Shown piece by piece: positions 25,478-34,542 of a stretch of DNA of 64,000 bases. The stretch is from positions 5,332,001-5,396,000 of the forward strand of contig NZ_CP173427.1 in the NCBI RefSeq assembly GCF_045038035.1, given 5' to 3'. The notes under the pieces are model-generated. The model was given only the letters and a program-made list of their open reading frames with translations, was not told the origin of the DNA and did no database searches. Position 1 is the first letter of the stretch; every line of letters starts with the position of its first letter. Made by a program: the position numbers and the translations under genes. Origin of the DNA: Paenibacillus_F chitinolyticus_A (GTDB lineage Bacteria > Bacillota > Bacilli > Paenibacillales > NBRC-103111).

Positions 25478-26407
25478 TCACCTGCTTTTCATTTTCGGAT
25501 CCATGGCGTCTCTCAGTCCGTCACCCAGCAAATTCACGGCAATAACCGTGATAAAGATCGCGAAGCCCGGAGGCGCCCACAGCCACGGCCGCTTCTGGAA
25601 ATCGATCAGCGAATTGGCCGCGTCGATCATGTTCCCCCAGGAGGCCGTCGGAGGCACGACGCCAAGCCCGAAGTAGCTCAGCGTCGACTCGCCGATGATG
25701 GCCCCGCCTACCCGCAGCGTCGCGACGACAATCAGCAGCGGAACCGTATTCGGCAGCAAATGGTTAAACAGTTTGCGCCGGTCCCTCAGGCCGAGGGCAT
25801 CGGCGGCCTGGATGAATTCACGTTCGCGCAGGCCCAGAATCTGGCTGCGCACCATCCGGGCGAGTCCCGGCCAGCCCACCAGACTGAGCATGATCATAAC
25901 GATATACAGCCGGTAATCGGACGGCACTTTCCATTCCGACAGGACGGCGCCCATAATGAACAGCATCGGCAGTTCGGGAATCGTCATCAGCACATCGGCC
26001 ACGCGCATAATGACTTGATCGACTACTCCCCGGTAAAAGCCCGCGAGGATACCGAGCACCGATCCGATCAGGACGGACAGCACCATGGACGCGAGGCCGA
26101 CCGTAAGCGAGATGCGGCCCGCCTGCATAAGCCGGGTCAGAATGTCGCGGCCCAACTGGTCCGTACCGAGCCAGTGCTTCAGGCTTGGCGGCGCTTTAAT
26201 CAGACCGGCATCCACTTTGCCGGAGCTGTACGGCGAGAAAAACGGGCCGATGAAGCAGAGCAGAAATATAAAAATAAGAACGCCCAGACCGAGCATGGCC
26301 ATCTTGTTCTTCCTGAGCCTCAGAAACGACTGTTTCCACAAAGAAGACTTAGGAGCCGACGGCTGTCCTGCGGCCGGGTTTATCGTATGTTGAGCGCTGA
26401 CTGGCAT
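25478..26407 (-). CDS. oppC: Oligopeptide ABC transporter permease, OppC type
   Basis: A 309-residue permease with a cytosolic N-terminal tail, six helices, the N-terminal OppC module (HWLGTDQLGRDILTRLM) and the inner-membrane EAA loop (AADALGLRDRRKLFNHLLPN) that docks on the ATPases. GGAGGG sits 7 bp before the ATG. It begins 12 bp after oppB. Confidence 0.93.
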   Translation of the reverse strand: MPVSAQHTINPAAGQPSAPKSSLWKQSFLRLRKNKMAMLGLGVLIFIFLLCFIGPFFSPYSSGKVDAGLIKAPPSLKHWLGTDQLGRDILTRLMQAGRISLTVGLASMVLSVLIGSVLGILAGFYRGVVDQVIMRVADVLMTIPELPMLFIMGAVLSEWKVPSDYRLYIVMIMLSLVGWPGLARMVRSQILGLREREFIQAADALGLRDRRKLFNHLLPNTVPLLIVVATLRVGGAIIGESTLSYFGLGVVPPTASWGNMIDAANSLIDFQKRPWLWAPPGFAIFITVIAVNLLGDGLRDAMDPKMKSR

Positions 26408-26419
26408 GCAAGAGCCCTC

Positions 26420-27376
26420 CTATTTCAATCTTACGCGCGGGTCCGCCACGCGGTAGAGCAGATCGGCGATCAGGTTGCTGATCACGGTCAAGGTCGCGAT
26501 AAAGATCGTGAACCCCATCAGGACCGGATAATCCCGTACGGAAAAAGCTTGCATATACACCTGCCCGATCCCCGGCCAGTTAAAGATTTTCTCCGTGATG
26601 ATCGCTCCTCCGAACAAGGAAGGGATCTCGAAGCCGAGCAGGGTGATGGCGGGCAGCAGCGCATTGCGCAGCGCGTGTTTGTAGACGACCGTCTTCTCCT
26701 TGAGCCCCTTGGCCCTTGCGGTCCGGATAAAATCCTGCTTGATGACCTCCAGCAGATTCGTCCGGAAATACCGGGTCAGCGAGCCGACGCTCAGCATCGT
26801 CAATACGGCAACCGGCAGAGCCATATGTCGAACGACCTCCCACGCGTAAGCCAGACCGGTCGACGTGCTGCCGGTCGTGGTTTTGCCTCCGGGCGGAAAC
26901 CAGCCGAGGTCGACCGCGAGCAGCTTAATTATGAGCAGCCCCACGAAGAAGGCCGGAAGCGACATGGCGGCGAAGACCAGAAACGTAATCAGGGCGTCAA
27001 ACCAGGAATACTGCTTCGTAGCCGAGAAAACCCCGACCGCTATCGCGATCAGCCACGTGAAAATCATGGAGGTGAACGCGATCAGAAAGGAATTGCCGAT
27101 AAAGCTGACGACCAGCGAGGTCACCGACTGCTGGTACTGCAGCGAGAAGCCCAGATCACCCTTCAGCAGATTGCCGAGCCAGATAAAATAACGCTCGACG
27201 ACCGGCTTATCCAGCCCGTACAGCTCTTTCAGCTCGATCTTGCGCTCCATGGACAGCTTCGGATTGGAATCGACGAAGTCGCCGGGCGTCAGCGCATACA
27301 GCATAAAAATGAGCATGGATGCCCCGATCAGGGTGATCAGCATATAAATCAATCGTTTGATTACGTAAGACTTCAT
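26420..27376 (-). CDS. oppB: Oligopeptide ABC transporter permease, OppB type
   Basis: A 318-residue permease with six helices, the OppB N-terminal signature (MLITLIGASMLIFMLYALTPGDF) and the EAA loop (RTARAKGLKEKTVVYKHALRNALLP). GGGAGG precedes the ATG. Between it and the binding-protein gene lies a 24-nt hairpin that may lower or stabilise downstream message. Confidence 0.93.
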   Translation of the reverse strand: MKSYVIKRLIYMLITLIGASMLIFMLYALTPGDFVDSNPKLSMERKIELKELYGLDKPVVERYFIWLGNLLKGDLGFSLQYQQSVTSLVVSFIGNSFLIAFTSMIFTWLIAIAVGVFSATKQYSWFDALITFLVFAAMSLPAFFVGLLIIKLLAVDLGWFPPGGKTTTGSTSTGLAYAWEVVRHMALPVAVLTMLSVGSLTRYFRTNLLEVIKQDFIRTARAKGLKEKTVVYKHALRNALLPAITLLGFEIPSLFGGAIITEKIFNWPGIGQVYMQAFSVRDYPVLMGFTIFIATLTVISNLIADLLYRVADPRVRLK

Positions 27377-27395
27377 TGTGTACCTCCCAAGAAAG

Positions 27396-27419
27396 ATGCC
27401 CAGCCTGTAAGCTGGGCAT
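27396..27419 (-). promoter_or_regulatory. Intercistronic stem-loop between oppA and oppB
   Basis: Perfect ATGCCCAGC / GCTGGGCAT stem with a six-base loop and no T-run. Hairpins at this place in binding-protein operons commonly protect the oppA message from 3' decay; that role is inferred. Confidence 0.6.
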
Positions 27420-27451
27420 GACTCTTTCCGCTATTGATAGGATAGAAAAGA

Positions 27452-29176
27452 CTACTCGATCTTCAGCTTAGGCAGGCTGGAGGAAATGCCCGTGTAGCCG
27501 TTCGGTTTGAAGCCTTCGATTCTCGCGTTATGCGCGGAAATGATTTTCCGGTACGTCAGCAGAATAAACGGCGGATCGTCGGACAGTTCCTTGTACAGCT
27601 CTTTATAAGTCGCTTTTCTCTGCTCGATGTCAAAGGAAGAGATTCCTTTCTCGATCAGCTCATCCACTTTCGGATTCGCATAGCCGTTCGTATCGGTGAA
27701 GCTGCTTTTGTTCTTGGAGTAGAAGCTGATGACACCGTCGGACGGATCGGGCAGCATCGTGGTCGAGAAGGAAGCCAGATCGTGATCGCCTTTGCTTGTT
27801 CTCGCGAGCAGGGCATTGTAGTCCATCAGTTCCGTTTCGAGCTGGATGCCGATGTCCTTGTAATTTTCTTTGGCAATCGGTACGAGCACGTCGCTGAGCG
27901 GGCCTTTCGTCGTGAAGTAATGGACAACCAGCTTCGCGCCGTCTTTCTCCCGGATGCCGCCCTCTCCCGGTTTCCAGCCCGCATCGTCGAGAAGCTTCTT
28001 CGCTTTTTCCTGATTGAACTTGAATGTATTGACGCCTTCTTCGGTATAAGCCCAGGAAGCGGGAGAAATCGGTACGTTCGCTACCTGGCCGTAGCCCTGG
28101 TAAGCGGCTGCGACGATTTTGTCGCGGTCCAGGCCGTAAATAAACGCCTGACGGACGTTTTTGTCTTTAAAAATCGGCTTGCTGTGGTTGAACTTGATAA
28201 AGCTGTAAGCCGTCGAAGTATAAATGTTTACGTTCGCGTAGCCGAGACCTTTGAGAAGCTCCAGGCTGTCGTCGTTGGCCGGATAAGCGCTGTAATCCAC
28301 TTCTCCGGTCTGGAAGAATTGCGTCGCGTCGCCGGAGGTCGTTTTATAAATGAAATGTTCCACGGACGGCTTGCCGCCGAAGTAGTGCTCGTTCGCGATA
28401 AAGCGGACTTCCTGTCCCGGAATGAATTTCTCCAGTTTGTAAGGACCCGTTCCTACCGGCTTGGTATGAAGCGTTTTTATGTATTCGAGATTGCCCGGCG
28501 TGTAATTTTTGCCGTAGTAGGCTTTGGAAAGAACCTGGCCGCCCAGCAGCTGAAGCGCTCTGGCGTTAGCTTTCTCCGTCGTGATTTCGATCGTTTGCGG
28601 ATCGGTAACCTTGATGCCTTCGATTGTGGAGGCTTTGCCCTCTTTATAAGCCTGGCCGCCTTTCACGGCCGTTTCCGTAATATCCGTTTCGCCGTCGTAA
28701 GCTTTGTCGTAGAGCACGCTCAGGGTGAACGCTACGTCATCTGCGGTCAGCGGGGAACCGTCGCTGAATTTCAGGTCTTTTTTAAGATGGAACGTATACT
28801 TCAGCCCATCCTGGGAGATGTCCCATTTCTCGGCCAAAGCCGGGATCGGCTTACCGGTTTCGTCGATGTCGACCAGCGGCGAGAACATGACCGAGGTTAC
28901 ATTGCCGTCATAGCCGTTGTGATAGAAATAAGGATTGAACACCCCGCCGGGTTCCGTGAGCGTAACCACGACCGTATCCTTCCTTGCGGTAGCGGCGGCC
29001 GGCGACTTGGATTTGTCGGTTGCGGCAATAAATTGATCCGCACCCGTCTGCTGTTTGGCCTGGTCGTCCGTTTTCGGCGCTTCCGATGCGCCGGGTGTCC
29101 CGGAGCTGCTGCAAGCCGACAAGGCCAGTGAAGCGGCCAAAATCAGACTAACCGCGTATGAAGCTCTTTTTTTCAT
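27452..29176 (-). CDS. oppA: Peptide-binding lipoprotein, OppA type (SBP family 5)
   Basis: A 574-residue lipoprotein (signal peptide LILAASLALSACSSS, lipobox Cys near residue 22) followed by a linker and the family-5 binding fold: FHLKKDLKFSDGSPLTADDV and PSVEHFIYK motifs, with PVGTGPYKLEKFIPGQEV between. It captures oligopeptides or another class-5 ligand outside the membrane for OppBCDF. GGGGAGGA precedes the ATG. First gene of the operon, with a near-consensus promoter about 90 bp upstream. A nickel or cell-wall-peptide ligand cannot be excluded. Confidence 0.93.
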   Translation of the reverse strand: MKKRASYAVSLILAASLALSACSSSGTPGASEAPKTDDQAKQQTGADQFIAATDKSKSPAAATARKDTVVVTLTEPGGVFNPYFYHNGYDGNVTSVMFSPLVDIDETGKPIPALAEKWDISQDGLKYTFHLKKDLKFSDGSPLTADDVAFTLSVLYDKAYDGETDITETAVKGGQAYKEGKASTIEGIKVTDPQTIEITTEKANARALQLLGGQVLSKAYYGKNYTPGNLEYIKTLHTKPVGTGPYKLEKFIPGQEVRFIANEHYFGGKPSVEHFIYKTTSGDATQFFQTGEVDYSAYPANDDSLELLKGLGYANVNIYTSTAYSFIKFNHSKPIFKDKNVRQAFIYGLDRDKIVAAAYQGYGQVANVPISPASWAYTEEGVNTFKFNQEKAKKLLDDAGWKPGEGGIREKDGAKLVVHYFTTKGPLSDVLVPIAKENYKDIGIQLETELMDYNALLARTSKGDHDLASFSTTMLPDPSDGVISFYSKNKSSFTDTNGYANPKVDELIEKGISSFDIEQRKATYKELYKELSDDPPFILLTYRKIISAHNARIEGFKPNGYTGISSSLPKLKIE

Positions 29177-29265
29177 GATAGTTCCTCCCCGTTTTTTAGC
29201 TGCATCCCATCCGAATGCTAAATTCTTAATATCCCATTGGTAAACTAGGAATTAATCTTATCGCC

Positions 29266-29294
29266 ATTATAGGAGGATTTTTCAGTTCTGTAAA
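29266..29294 (-). promoter_or_regulatory. Promoter of the opp operon
   Basis: On the minus strand TTTACA (29294-29289), a 17-bp spacer and TATAAT (29271-29266). Confidence 0.8.
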
Positions 29295-29391
29295 TAGGGA
29301 ACTTAAAAATTTTTCTCCGAAAACAGTACCAATAAACCGTTTTCACATTTTATGACCGTTTGCGGCGGATGATGCCCCTATAAAAGCGCGC

Positions 29392-29421
29392 AAAAAAGAC
29401 GCCCGGCCGGGCAAGCCGGGC
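29392..29421 (-). terminator. Terminator after the small membrane-protein gene
   Basis: GCCCGGC-CGGGCAA-GCCGGGC stem; on the minus strand GTC and six T follow. It separates that gene from the opp promoter. A 12-13-bp tandem duplication (CGGTATTCCTCC twice) lies at about 29511-29540, between it and the stop codon. Confidence 0.75.
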
Positions 29422-29562
29422 GCCTTTGTATTGTCGTCAGGCGGTCTTGAAAGAGATCGCCTGCTTATTCAATTTGCGGATTCGGGGGGTCTGGGTAAAC
29501 GTTCGGGCCGGTATTCCTCCCGGTATTCCTCCCGGGTTTCCGTCCCTGCCCCCGGTCAGCCG

Positions 29563-30042
29563 TTATCCCGCGGCCTCTTCCGAGCCGGGTGCAAGCTTGT
29601 TCCCGCCGCGCAAAAAGGCCGGCAGCCGCTTATCAACGAACTCTGCGGCCAGCAGCGTTACGGACAGCCCTGCCAGGGACAAGGCTACCGCGAGCGGAAT
29701 ATCCCAGATGCGGGGAGTCACCGTAAAAAAGGGAATTAGCGAAACGGCGAGAATCGGCGGCGCGTTCCACTTGGCCCTATTTAGCCAGATGATGACCAGC
29801 GTATTGACGAAAAGTGCGAAGATGCCGGGAATGAGGTGGTAAATGAGGGTGCCGATAACCGAGGCCAGCACCGCCCCCGCCGAAATGGAACTCTTGGCTT
29901 TCGCGGTGAAGGGCCGGGAAATAAACAGGAAGCTGAAAGCCCCCAGCGCCGGAAAAAACAGTCCGTGCATAGCCGGGTAGTGCTTCGAAATTCCGTAAAC
30001 GAGCATGATGTAGAGCGCTACACCGATTATTTTTACATTCAT
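29563..30042 (-). CDS. Small integral membrane protein, HPP-like (weak)
   Basis: A 159-residue protein with four to five hydrophobic helices: YIMLVYGI, FFPALGAFSFLFISRP, GAVLASVIGTLIYHLI, FALFVNTLVIIWL and IPLAVALSLAGLSVTLLAAEFV. The PALGA and later arrangement faintly recall HPP-family membrane proteins, but I am not sure. The ATG at 30042 follows AGAGGAA by about 9 bp; the longer frame would run through the upstream terminator. Function unknown. Confidence 0.65.
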   Translation of the reverse strand: MNVKIIGVALYIMLVYGISKHYPAMHGLFFPALGAFSFLFISRPFTAKAKSSISAGAVLASVIGTLIYHLIPGIFALFVNTLVIIWLNRAKWNAPPILAVSLIPFFTVTPRIWDIPLAVALSLAGLSVTLLAAEFVDKRLPAFLRGGNKLAPGSEEAAG

Positions 30043-30065
30043 GACGGACAGTTCCTCTCTCAAGC

Positions 30066-30099
30066 GAAAAACACCAAGTCCCCGAAGCGGGCTTGGTGT
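30066..30099 (-). terminator. Terminator after the 56-codon gene
   Basis: ACACCAAG / CTTGGTGT stem with a GC-rich inner part; minus-strand T-run follows. Confidence 0.8.
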
Positions 30100-30142
30100 C
30101 TTCCTCTCCTTTATTGGCCATTTGCAAGGATTTCCGGAAGGT

Positions 30143-30313
30143 TCACGAGTTTCTTTGAAGTTCATATTCATTCTGATGCAGCTCTTTGATCATGGTTCTC
30201 AGAAAGCTGCTTTCCTGCATACCGAGACCTTTCGTATTGTCTTTTGCAATCATGTCTCCGATGGTACGCTTTAAAATCTCACTGCGTCTTCCCAACATTT
30301 TCGCATACGTCAA
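30143..30313 (-). CDS. Small conserved-looking protein, 56 residues
   Basis: A short frame with a TTG start at 30313 and GGGAG 10 bp upstream; the next in-frame ATG is at 30298 and would give 51 residues (MLGRRSEILKRTIGDM...). The product is charged and helical with no signal or membrane segment, and it is followed by its own terminator. Codon use looks coding (no rare runs, third positions vary) and the terminator supports a real unit. Family not recognised. Confidence 0.55.
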   Translation of the reverse strand: MTYAKMLGRRSEILKRTIGDMIAKDNTKGLGMQESSFLRTMIKELHQNEYELQRNS

Positions 30314-30535
30314 TCCAAGTCAACTCCCGGTTCGTTTATTTCGTGTGTAAAAACACTCTTCTAAGTATATAGAATGAAGCCGGTTATGGAAAACGGACTC
30401 AGCCCCGCTGACGCAGGCTCACCCGCGCTCACCCCCGAAGAGCCGTACTGAGCCATGACGTTCGGAAACATCCTCCGGTATCCTCCCCTATCCTGCCACG
30501 AATCCCCAGATCCGGGATGCAAAGCGAGCCGGGTT

Positions 30536-31438
30536 TTACTCTAGACCGCTTCTCAGCCGTTCCACGAACGTTCTGGAAACCCGCGAGAAATGGCGCCCTT
30601 CCGAACGTACCCAGCCCAGGTAAACCGGCTGCCCCGCCTTGAATTCCAGCTCCGCCGTCATCATGTTGACTTCCGTGTACAAGGGAGCCCATTCCCGCCG
30701 GAAGGAATAATCCATCCCCACGGTGACCGCGTTCTGTTCTTCCACCGCCTTGCGGATGGCGTCCGTGTTGTTCGTCGTGAATAAAATGTCCACCTCGCCG
30801 TGCTCCGCGGCAAACCGGTTCATAAACCACCGCACATACTCGTCGTTATACAGTACGACCGGCTGGGTGCGGAGCATGTCGGGCGTAACGGCTCCCCTGT
30901 AAGCCAAGGGAGATTTATCGCTCATGCCGACGACCATCTTTCCTTCCAGCAATCGCTCGAAGGCCAGGCCCTCGCTTTTTTTCAGCAGACTCTCGAACAA
31001 AATGATAAACCCGATGTCCAGCCGGTTATGGCGGATGTCATCGAGAATTTCCTGCGAGCCTTTCTCCGCGATTTCCATCCGCACCAGCGGGTAATCTTTC
31101 TTGAACCCCGCGACGGCATCGACCAGAAGGGACATCGGCCCCGGAATGGTGCCCATGCGCAGCTCCCCGCTCAGCGTCTCGCCCCAGCCCCGCGCGGCTT
31201 CTTTGAGCTCGTCCAGCTTGCTGAGCACTTCGAACGCCTTGCGGATGATGACCTTGCCTTCGGCTGTCGGAACCGCGCCCATCCGCGAGCGTACGTACAG
31301 AACGACTCCGAGTTCGCCTTCCAGGTGAGCGATGGACTGGCTGACCGCGGACAAGGACACGTGCAGATTGCGTGCGGCGCTAGTGATCGATCCCGTTTTC
31401 GCCACTTCGACGATGTATTCCAGCTGCTCCAGATGCAA
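30536..31438 (-). CDS. LysR-family transcriptional regulator
   Basis: A 300-residue regulator. The N-terminal helix-turn-helix is LEYIVEVAKTGSITSAARNLHVSLSAVSQSIAHLEGELG, followed by a LysR substrate-binding domain (ELRMGTIPGPMSLLVDAVAGF, LDIGFIILFE). TTG at 31438 is chosen: AAGGGGG lies 7 bp upstream, and homologous sequence (HLEQLEYIVEVA) starts there. It is divergent from an SDR gene across 177 bp that includes a TTAAGTATAGCTTACTAAG segment resembling a T-N11-A box, so it probably controls that gene and itself. Confidence 0.9.
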   Translation of the reverse strand: MHLEQLEYIVEVAKTGSITSAARNLHVSLSAVSQSIAHLEGELGVVLYVRSRMGAVPTAEGKVIIRKAFEVLSKLDELKEAARGWGETLSGELRMGTIPGPMSLLVDAVAGFKKDYPLVRMEIAEKGSQEILDDIRHNRLDIGFIILFESLLKKSEGLAFERLLEGKMVVGMSDKSPLAYRGAVTPDMLRTQPVVLYNDEYVRWFMNRFAAEHGEVDILFTTNNTDAIRKAVEEQNAVTVGMDYSFRREWAPLYTEVNMMTAELEFKAGQPVYLGWVRSEGRHFSRVSRTFVERLRSGLE

Positions 31439-31615
31439 AATTCCGCCCCCTTCCTTAAGCACGGCTTAAGTATAGCTTACTAAGTTTAAATAGTTCTATA
31501 GGAATAAAAGCGATACAATAAAAGCAAGATGATGAGGACTTGCCCCAGGCAGGACCTCCTGGATTACACGGCCGAAACGACCGTTCACCCTACTTGAGAA
31601 ACGGAGAGATACCTC

Positions 31616-32359
31616 ATGAGATTTACGGACAAAGTAGCCATCGTAACCGGCGGCGCCAGCGGGATCGGGGAAGCGACGGTCCGCCTGTTCGCCCAGGAAG
31701 GCGCCAAAGTCGTAATCGCGGACTTTTCCGACCGCGGTCAGACCGTAGCGGACGAGCTGAAAGCGGAGGGCCGCGAAGCTCTGTTCGTCAAAACCGACGT
31801 CACCAAGGAAGACGACGTTAAACATATGGTTGCCGAAACGGTCAAACAATACGGCAAGCTGGATATTTTATTTGCCAATGCGGGCATTGCCAAAGACGGC
31901 CCAGCCGACAAGCTGAGCTGGGAAGCCTGGCAGAAGACCATCGACATCAACTTGTCGGGCGTGTTCCTCAGCGACAAATACGCGCTGGAGCAGATGCTCG
32001 CCCAGGGAACCGGCGGCGCGATCGTCAACTGCGGCTCCATCCACAGCCACGTCGGCAAAGCGGGCGTCACCGCGTACGCTTCCGCGAAAGGCGGCGTGAA
32101 GCTGCTTACGCAAACGCTGGGCATCGACTACGCGCAGCACGGCATCCGTGTGAACGCCGTCTGCCCCGGCTATATCGACACGCCGCTGATCGCCGGACGC
32201 ACCCAGGCCATCACGGACCACCTGACGGCCCTGCATCCGATGGGACGTCTCGGCAAGCCGGAAGAGGTCGCGAAAGCCGTGCTGTTCCTGGCCAGCGACG
32301 ACGCCTCCTTCGTGACCGGCACGACCCTGCTCGTGGACGGCGGATACACCGCGCAGTAA
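31616..32359 (+). CDS. Short-chain dehydrogenase/reductase (FabG-like)
   Basis: A 247-residue classical SDR. TGGASGIG is the NAD(P)-binding loop, NAG appears in FANAGIAK, the catalytic Ser is in GSIHSHVGKAG, YASAKGG supplies Tyr and Lys, VCPGYIDTPL follows, and the end is TGTTLLVDGGYTA. Asp after the second strand (VIADFSD) suggests NAD preference. The gene is divergent from a LysR regulator and followed by a terminator, so it is probably a regulated single-gene unit. Substrate unknown. Confidence 0.92.
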   Translation: MRFTDKVAIVTGGASGIGEATVRLFAQEGAKVVIADFSDRGQTVADELKAEGREALFVKTDVTKEDDVKHMVAETVKQYGKLDILFANAGIAKDGPADKLSWEAWQKTIDINLSGVFLSDKYALEQMLAQGTGGAIVNCGSIHSHVGKAGVTAYASAKGGVKLLTQTLGIDYAQHGIRVNAVCPGYIDTPLIAGRTQAITDHLTALHPMGRLGKPEEVAKAVLFLASDDASFVTGTTLLVDGGYTAQ

Positions 32360-32426
32360 CGCGCCGCGCGATTCACCGTATGGATATTTCCTGACGTTAA
32401 CTATCCATACGGCTCAGTTAACCTTC

Positions 32427-32465
32427 AACCTCCTTAACCGTTTACCCGGTTAAGGAGGTTTTTTT
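32427..32465 (+). terminator. Terminator after the SDR gene
   Basis: Fourteen-base perfect stem AACCTCCTTAACCG / CGGTTAAGGAGGTT followed by T-run. Confidence 0.92.
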
Positions 32466-32775
32466 GCGGGCGGGCCGGGTTCGCCCTCCCGGCTCGTGCA
32501 CGCTCTCCCGGCGGGGCCGATTCAGCCGCGCCAAAAAAGGGCTCTCTCCCGCCAAAGCGGGGCGAGCCCCGGAAAGCGCCGGAGACAGCCGACGTATAAG
32601 AGCCCGGGCATTAGCCCCGGGCTTGCGATAAGGCGACTGCCTCCGGACATCCGCCCCGGCTTGCGGCGAGGCGGCAGGCCCTGACCTGCGGGAAGCTGTC
32701 GCATGACGGCGATGAGCCCGGGCTCCACCAAGCCTGCGCATGAAGGCTGGCGGCCCCATGGCCTTTTTTTGACGG
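32466..32775. other. GC-rich, hairpin-dense segment without a supported gene
   Basis: About 310 bp. It contains several inverted repeats, for example GGGCTC...GAGCCC around 32540-32572 and AGCCCGGG...CCCGGGCT at about 32609-32630. Both strands have short Arg/Pro/Gly-rich frames without ribosome sites, typical of chance frames in GC-rich DNA. Confidence 0.45.
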
Positions 32776-33567
32776 CTAAGCTTCTTCGTGCTCGTCCATA
32801 AACGGTTTGTTCACGTAATGATACATAACCGCCATCAGAACACCGCCCCCGATAAGATTGCCGAACGTCACCGGAATCAGATTATGGAGAACCCCGCCCC
32901 ACGAAATCGTATCCGGATGCTCGACCACCAGCGCAATCGCGAACGTACACATGTTGGCAATGCTGTGCTCGTAACCGGAAATGAAAAAACAGAAGACAAA
33001 CAGCATCATGGCGAACAGTTTCGCCCCGTCCCCTTTGAGCGACATCGGAATAAAAAAGGCCAGACACACGAGCCAGTTACAAAGAATGGCCCTGAAAAAA
33101 AGCTCTAGCGAAGGCGCATTCATCTTCTTGGCCGCCACGCTCAGCAGGAATCCGTTCACGTCGTGCTCCCTGAAAAGCCCCGTCGCCAGAATGAGCAGCG
33201 CGAACGCCACGGCTCCGAGAATATTGCCTCCGTAGCTGGTCAGCCATAACCGGATGACCTCCGGCCAGCGCAGCTTCCGTCTTAACGCGGCAAACGTATA
33301 GTAGAACGTATTTCCCGTAAAAAGATCCCCGCCGCCGTACGAGATCAGAATGATCGCGGCGCCGAAAGTGATCGCGGCCATCGGATAGGTGAACGGGGAA
33401 TGCTCCAAGTAGAAGAAACTTCCCGTCTTGAACGCGACGATCACTCCGAACCCGATAAACATGCTCGCCAGCGCGGAACGGGATAAATAGCGGAGCTTGC
33501 TCTGCTTATAAATTTTCATTTTTTTCATAGCCAGCTTCTCTACCTGCAGCAGCGGCTGTACTTCCAT
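32776..33567 (-). CDS. Formate/nitrite transporter family protein (FocA/NirC/YwcJ type)
   Basis: A 263-residue protein with six helices of the FNT fold. Family markers are the N-terminal VEKLAMKK segment, GGGDLFTGNTFY (the omega-loop region) and LCNWLVCLAFF. FNT proteins are pentameric channels for formate, nitrite or hydrosulfide. The ATG at 33567 is preceded by GGAGGG at a slightly long distance; an open frame 17 codons longer exists. No formate or nitrite enzyme genes are adjacent, so the anion cannot be assigned. Confidence 0.87.
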   Translation of the reverse strand: MEVQPLLQVEKLAMKKMKIYKQSKLRYLSRSALASMFIGFGVIVAFKTGSFFYLEHSPFTYPMAAITFGAAIILISYGGGDLFTGNTFYYTFAALRRKLRWPEVIRLWLTSYGGNILGAVAFALLILATGLFREHDVNGFLLSVAAKKMNAPSLELFFRAILCNWLVCLAFFIPMSLKGDGAKLFAMMLFVFCFFISGYEHSIANMCTFAIALVVEHPDTISWGGVLHNLIPVTFGNLIGGGVLMAVMYHYVNKPFMDEHEEA

Positions 33568-33669
33568 AGCCCGGTCTCTCCCTCCACGTCGAATCCACCC
33601 GTTGTGCATATTTTCCATTCCTAAGTAGCTTATTACGAATCCCGTTTTTAATAAAGCTCTTAATTAAAT

Positions 33670-33698
33670 TTGTGTTGAGTCCGGTACGGCAGTATAGT
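33670..33698 (+). promoter_or_regulatory. Promoter of the 201-residue exported protein gene
   Basis: TTGTGT, 17-bp spacer, TATAGT; about 40 bp before the start codon. Confidence 0.6.
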
Positions 33699-33738
33699 CG
33701 GTTAAGTAATAAATTCCAGGAAATAGGAGACTATGTTT

Positions 33739-34341
33739 ATGAAGCTTCTGCCTTTAGCTAAAGCGCCCCGCTTTCGAACTGTTTTTGCGTGTTTATTTTT
33801 GCTTTTTGCTTGTTATTATTTCTTTGTATACAGTTCGGTCAAAAACACGACTATCCGCACTTCCGGTAGTTATGTGGCTTTCGAATCGGCAGAGGACTTA
33901 TACAAAGCCGCCGACCTTGTTGTATCCGGTTTTACTACCCAAAGCTTTGAGCAGAGAAAAAAGACGGTTACCACATTCTTAACCACAAATGCCATCCAAG
34001 ACTTCTATACCACAACCGAATTTCGAACGGAACACGTATTTAAAGGGAATCTCGCTTCCGGAACAACGATCCAGGTCGGTGAACCGGTCAGCTACCATCA
34101 AAGTTTGACAGGACAAAGTAAAATAACCAGGGAGGATTATTCGGAATTAAAAAAATCCAGTAACTATCTTCTGTTTCTGAAAAAGAACAGCGCGGGCCTC
34201 TATTTCATCATGAATGCAGAGTTCGGAAAATATAACACGGACCATACGGATGCGGACGACGAGAAGTATGCCCCCAAACAAAAATTCAGAGAGCAAATGA
34301 TTCAGGACAAAACGTACGCGCCGCTGAAGCTTGACCGCTAG
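33739..34341 (+). CDS. Membrane-anchored or secreted hypothetical protein
   Basis: A 200-residue protein with one N-terminal hydrophobic helix (FACLFLLFACYYFFVY) and an extracytoplasmic part. ESAEDLYKAADLVVSGF followed by a beta-rich core with EHVFKGNLASGTTIQVGEPV resembles small anchored proteins of Bacillales of unknown function. ATG 33739 has AGGAG 9 bp upstream; the ATG two codons earlier is too close to it. The AT content is higher than that of the neighbours. No cysteine lipobox, so uncleaved anchor or signal peptide. Confidence 0.65.
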   Translation: MKLLPLAKAPRFRTVFACLFLLFACYYFFVYSSVKNTTIRTSGSYVAFESAEDLYKAADLVVSGFTTQSFEQRKKTVTTFLTTNAIQDFYTTTEFRTEHVFKGNLASGTTIQVGEPVSYHQSLTGQSKITREDYSELKKSSNYLLFLKKNSAGLYFIMNAEFGKYNTDHTDADDEKYAPKQKFREQMIQDKTYAPLKLDR

Positions 34342-34409
34342 ACCCGGGCGCTTAAAACCTTTGGGTCATCCAGCAGAATGCGCGTAAACAGAGTGTAAAA
34401 AAAGAAAAA

Positions 34410-34440
34410 AGAGACCTTCGAAGGAAGGTCTCTTTCTCTC
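34410..34440 (+). terminator. Terminator between convergent genes
   Basis: AGAGACCTTC / GAAGGTCTCT ten-base stem with A-rich left and T-rich right flanks. Confidence 0.85.
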
Positions 34441-34542
34441 GTTCTCTGGGCTCTGCAAGGCCAGCGAAGCAGTCTTAGGGCACACGCCGCCGCACTGATT
34501 CGTCGGACCTTTTGCAGACAGGATCAACTGCTTAGCTGCCGC

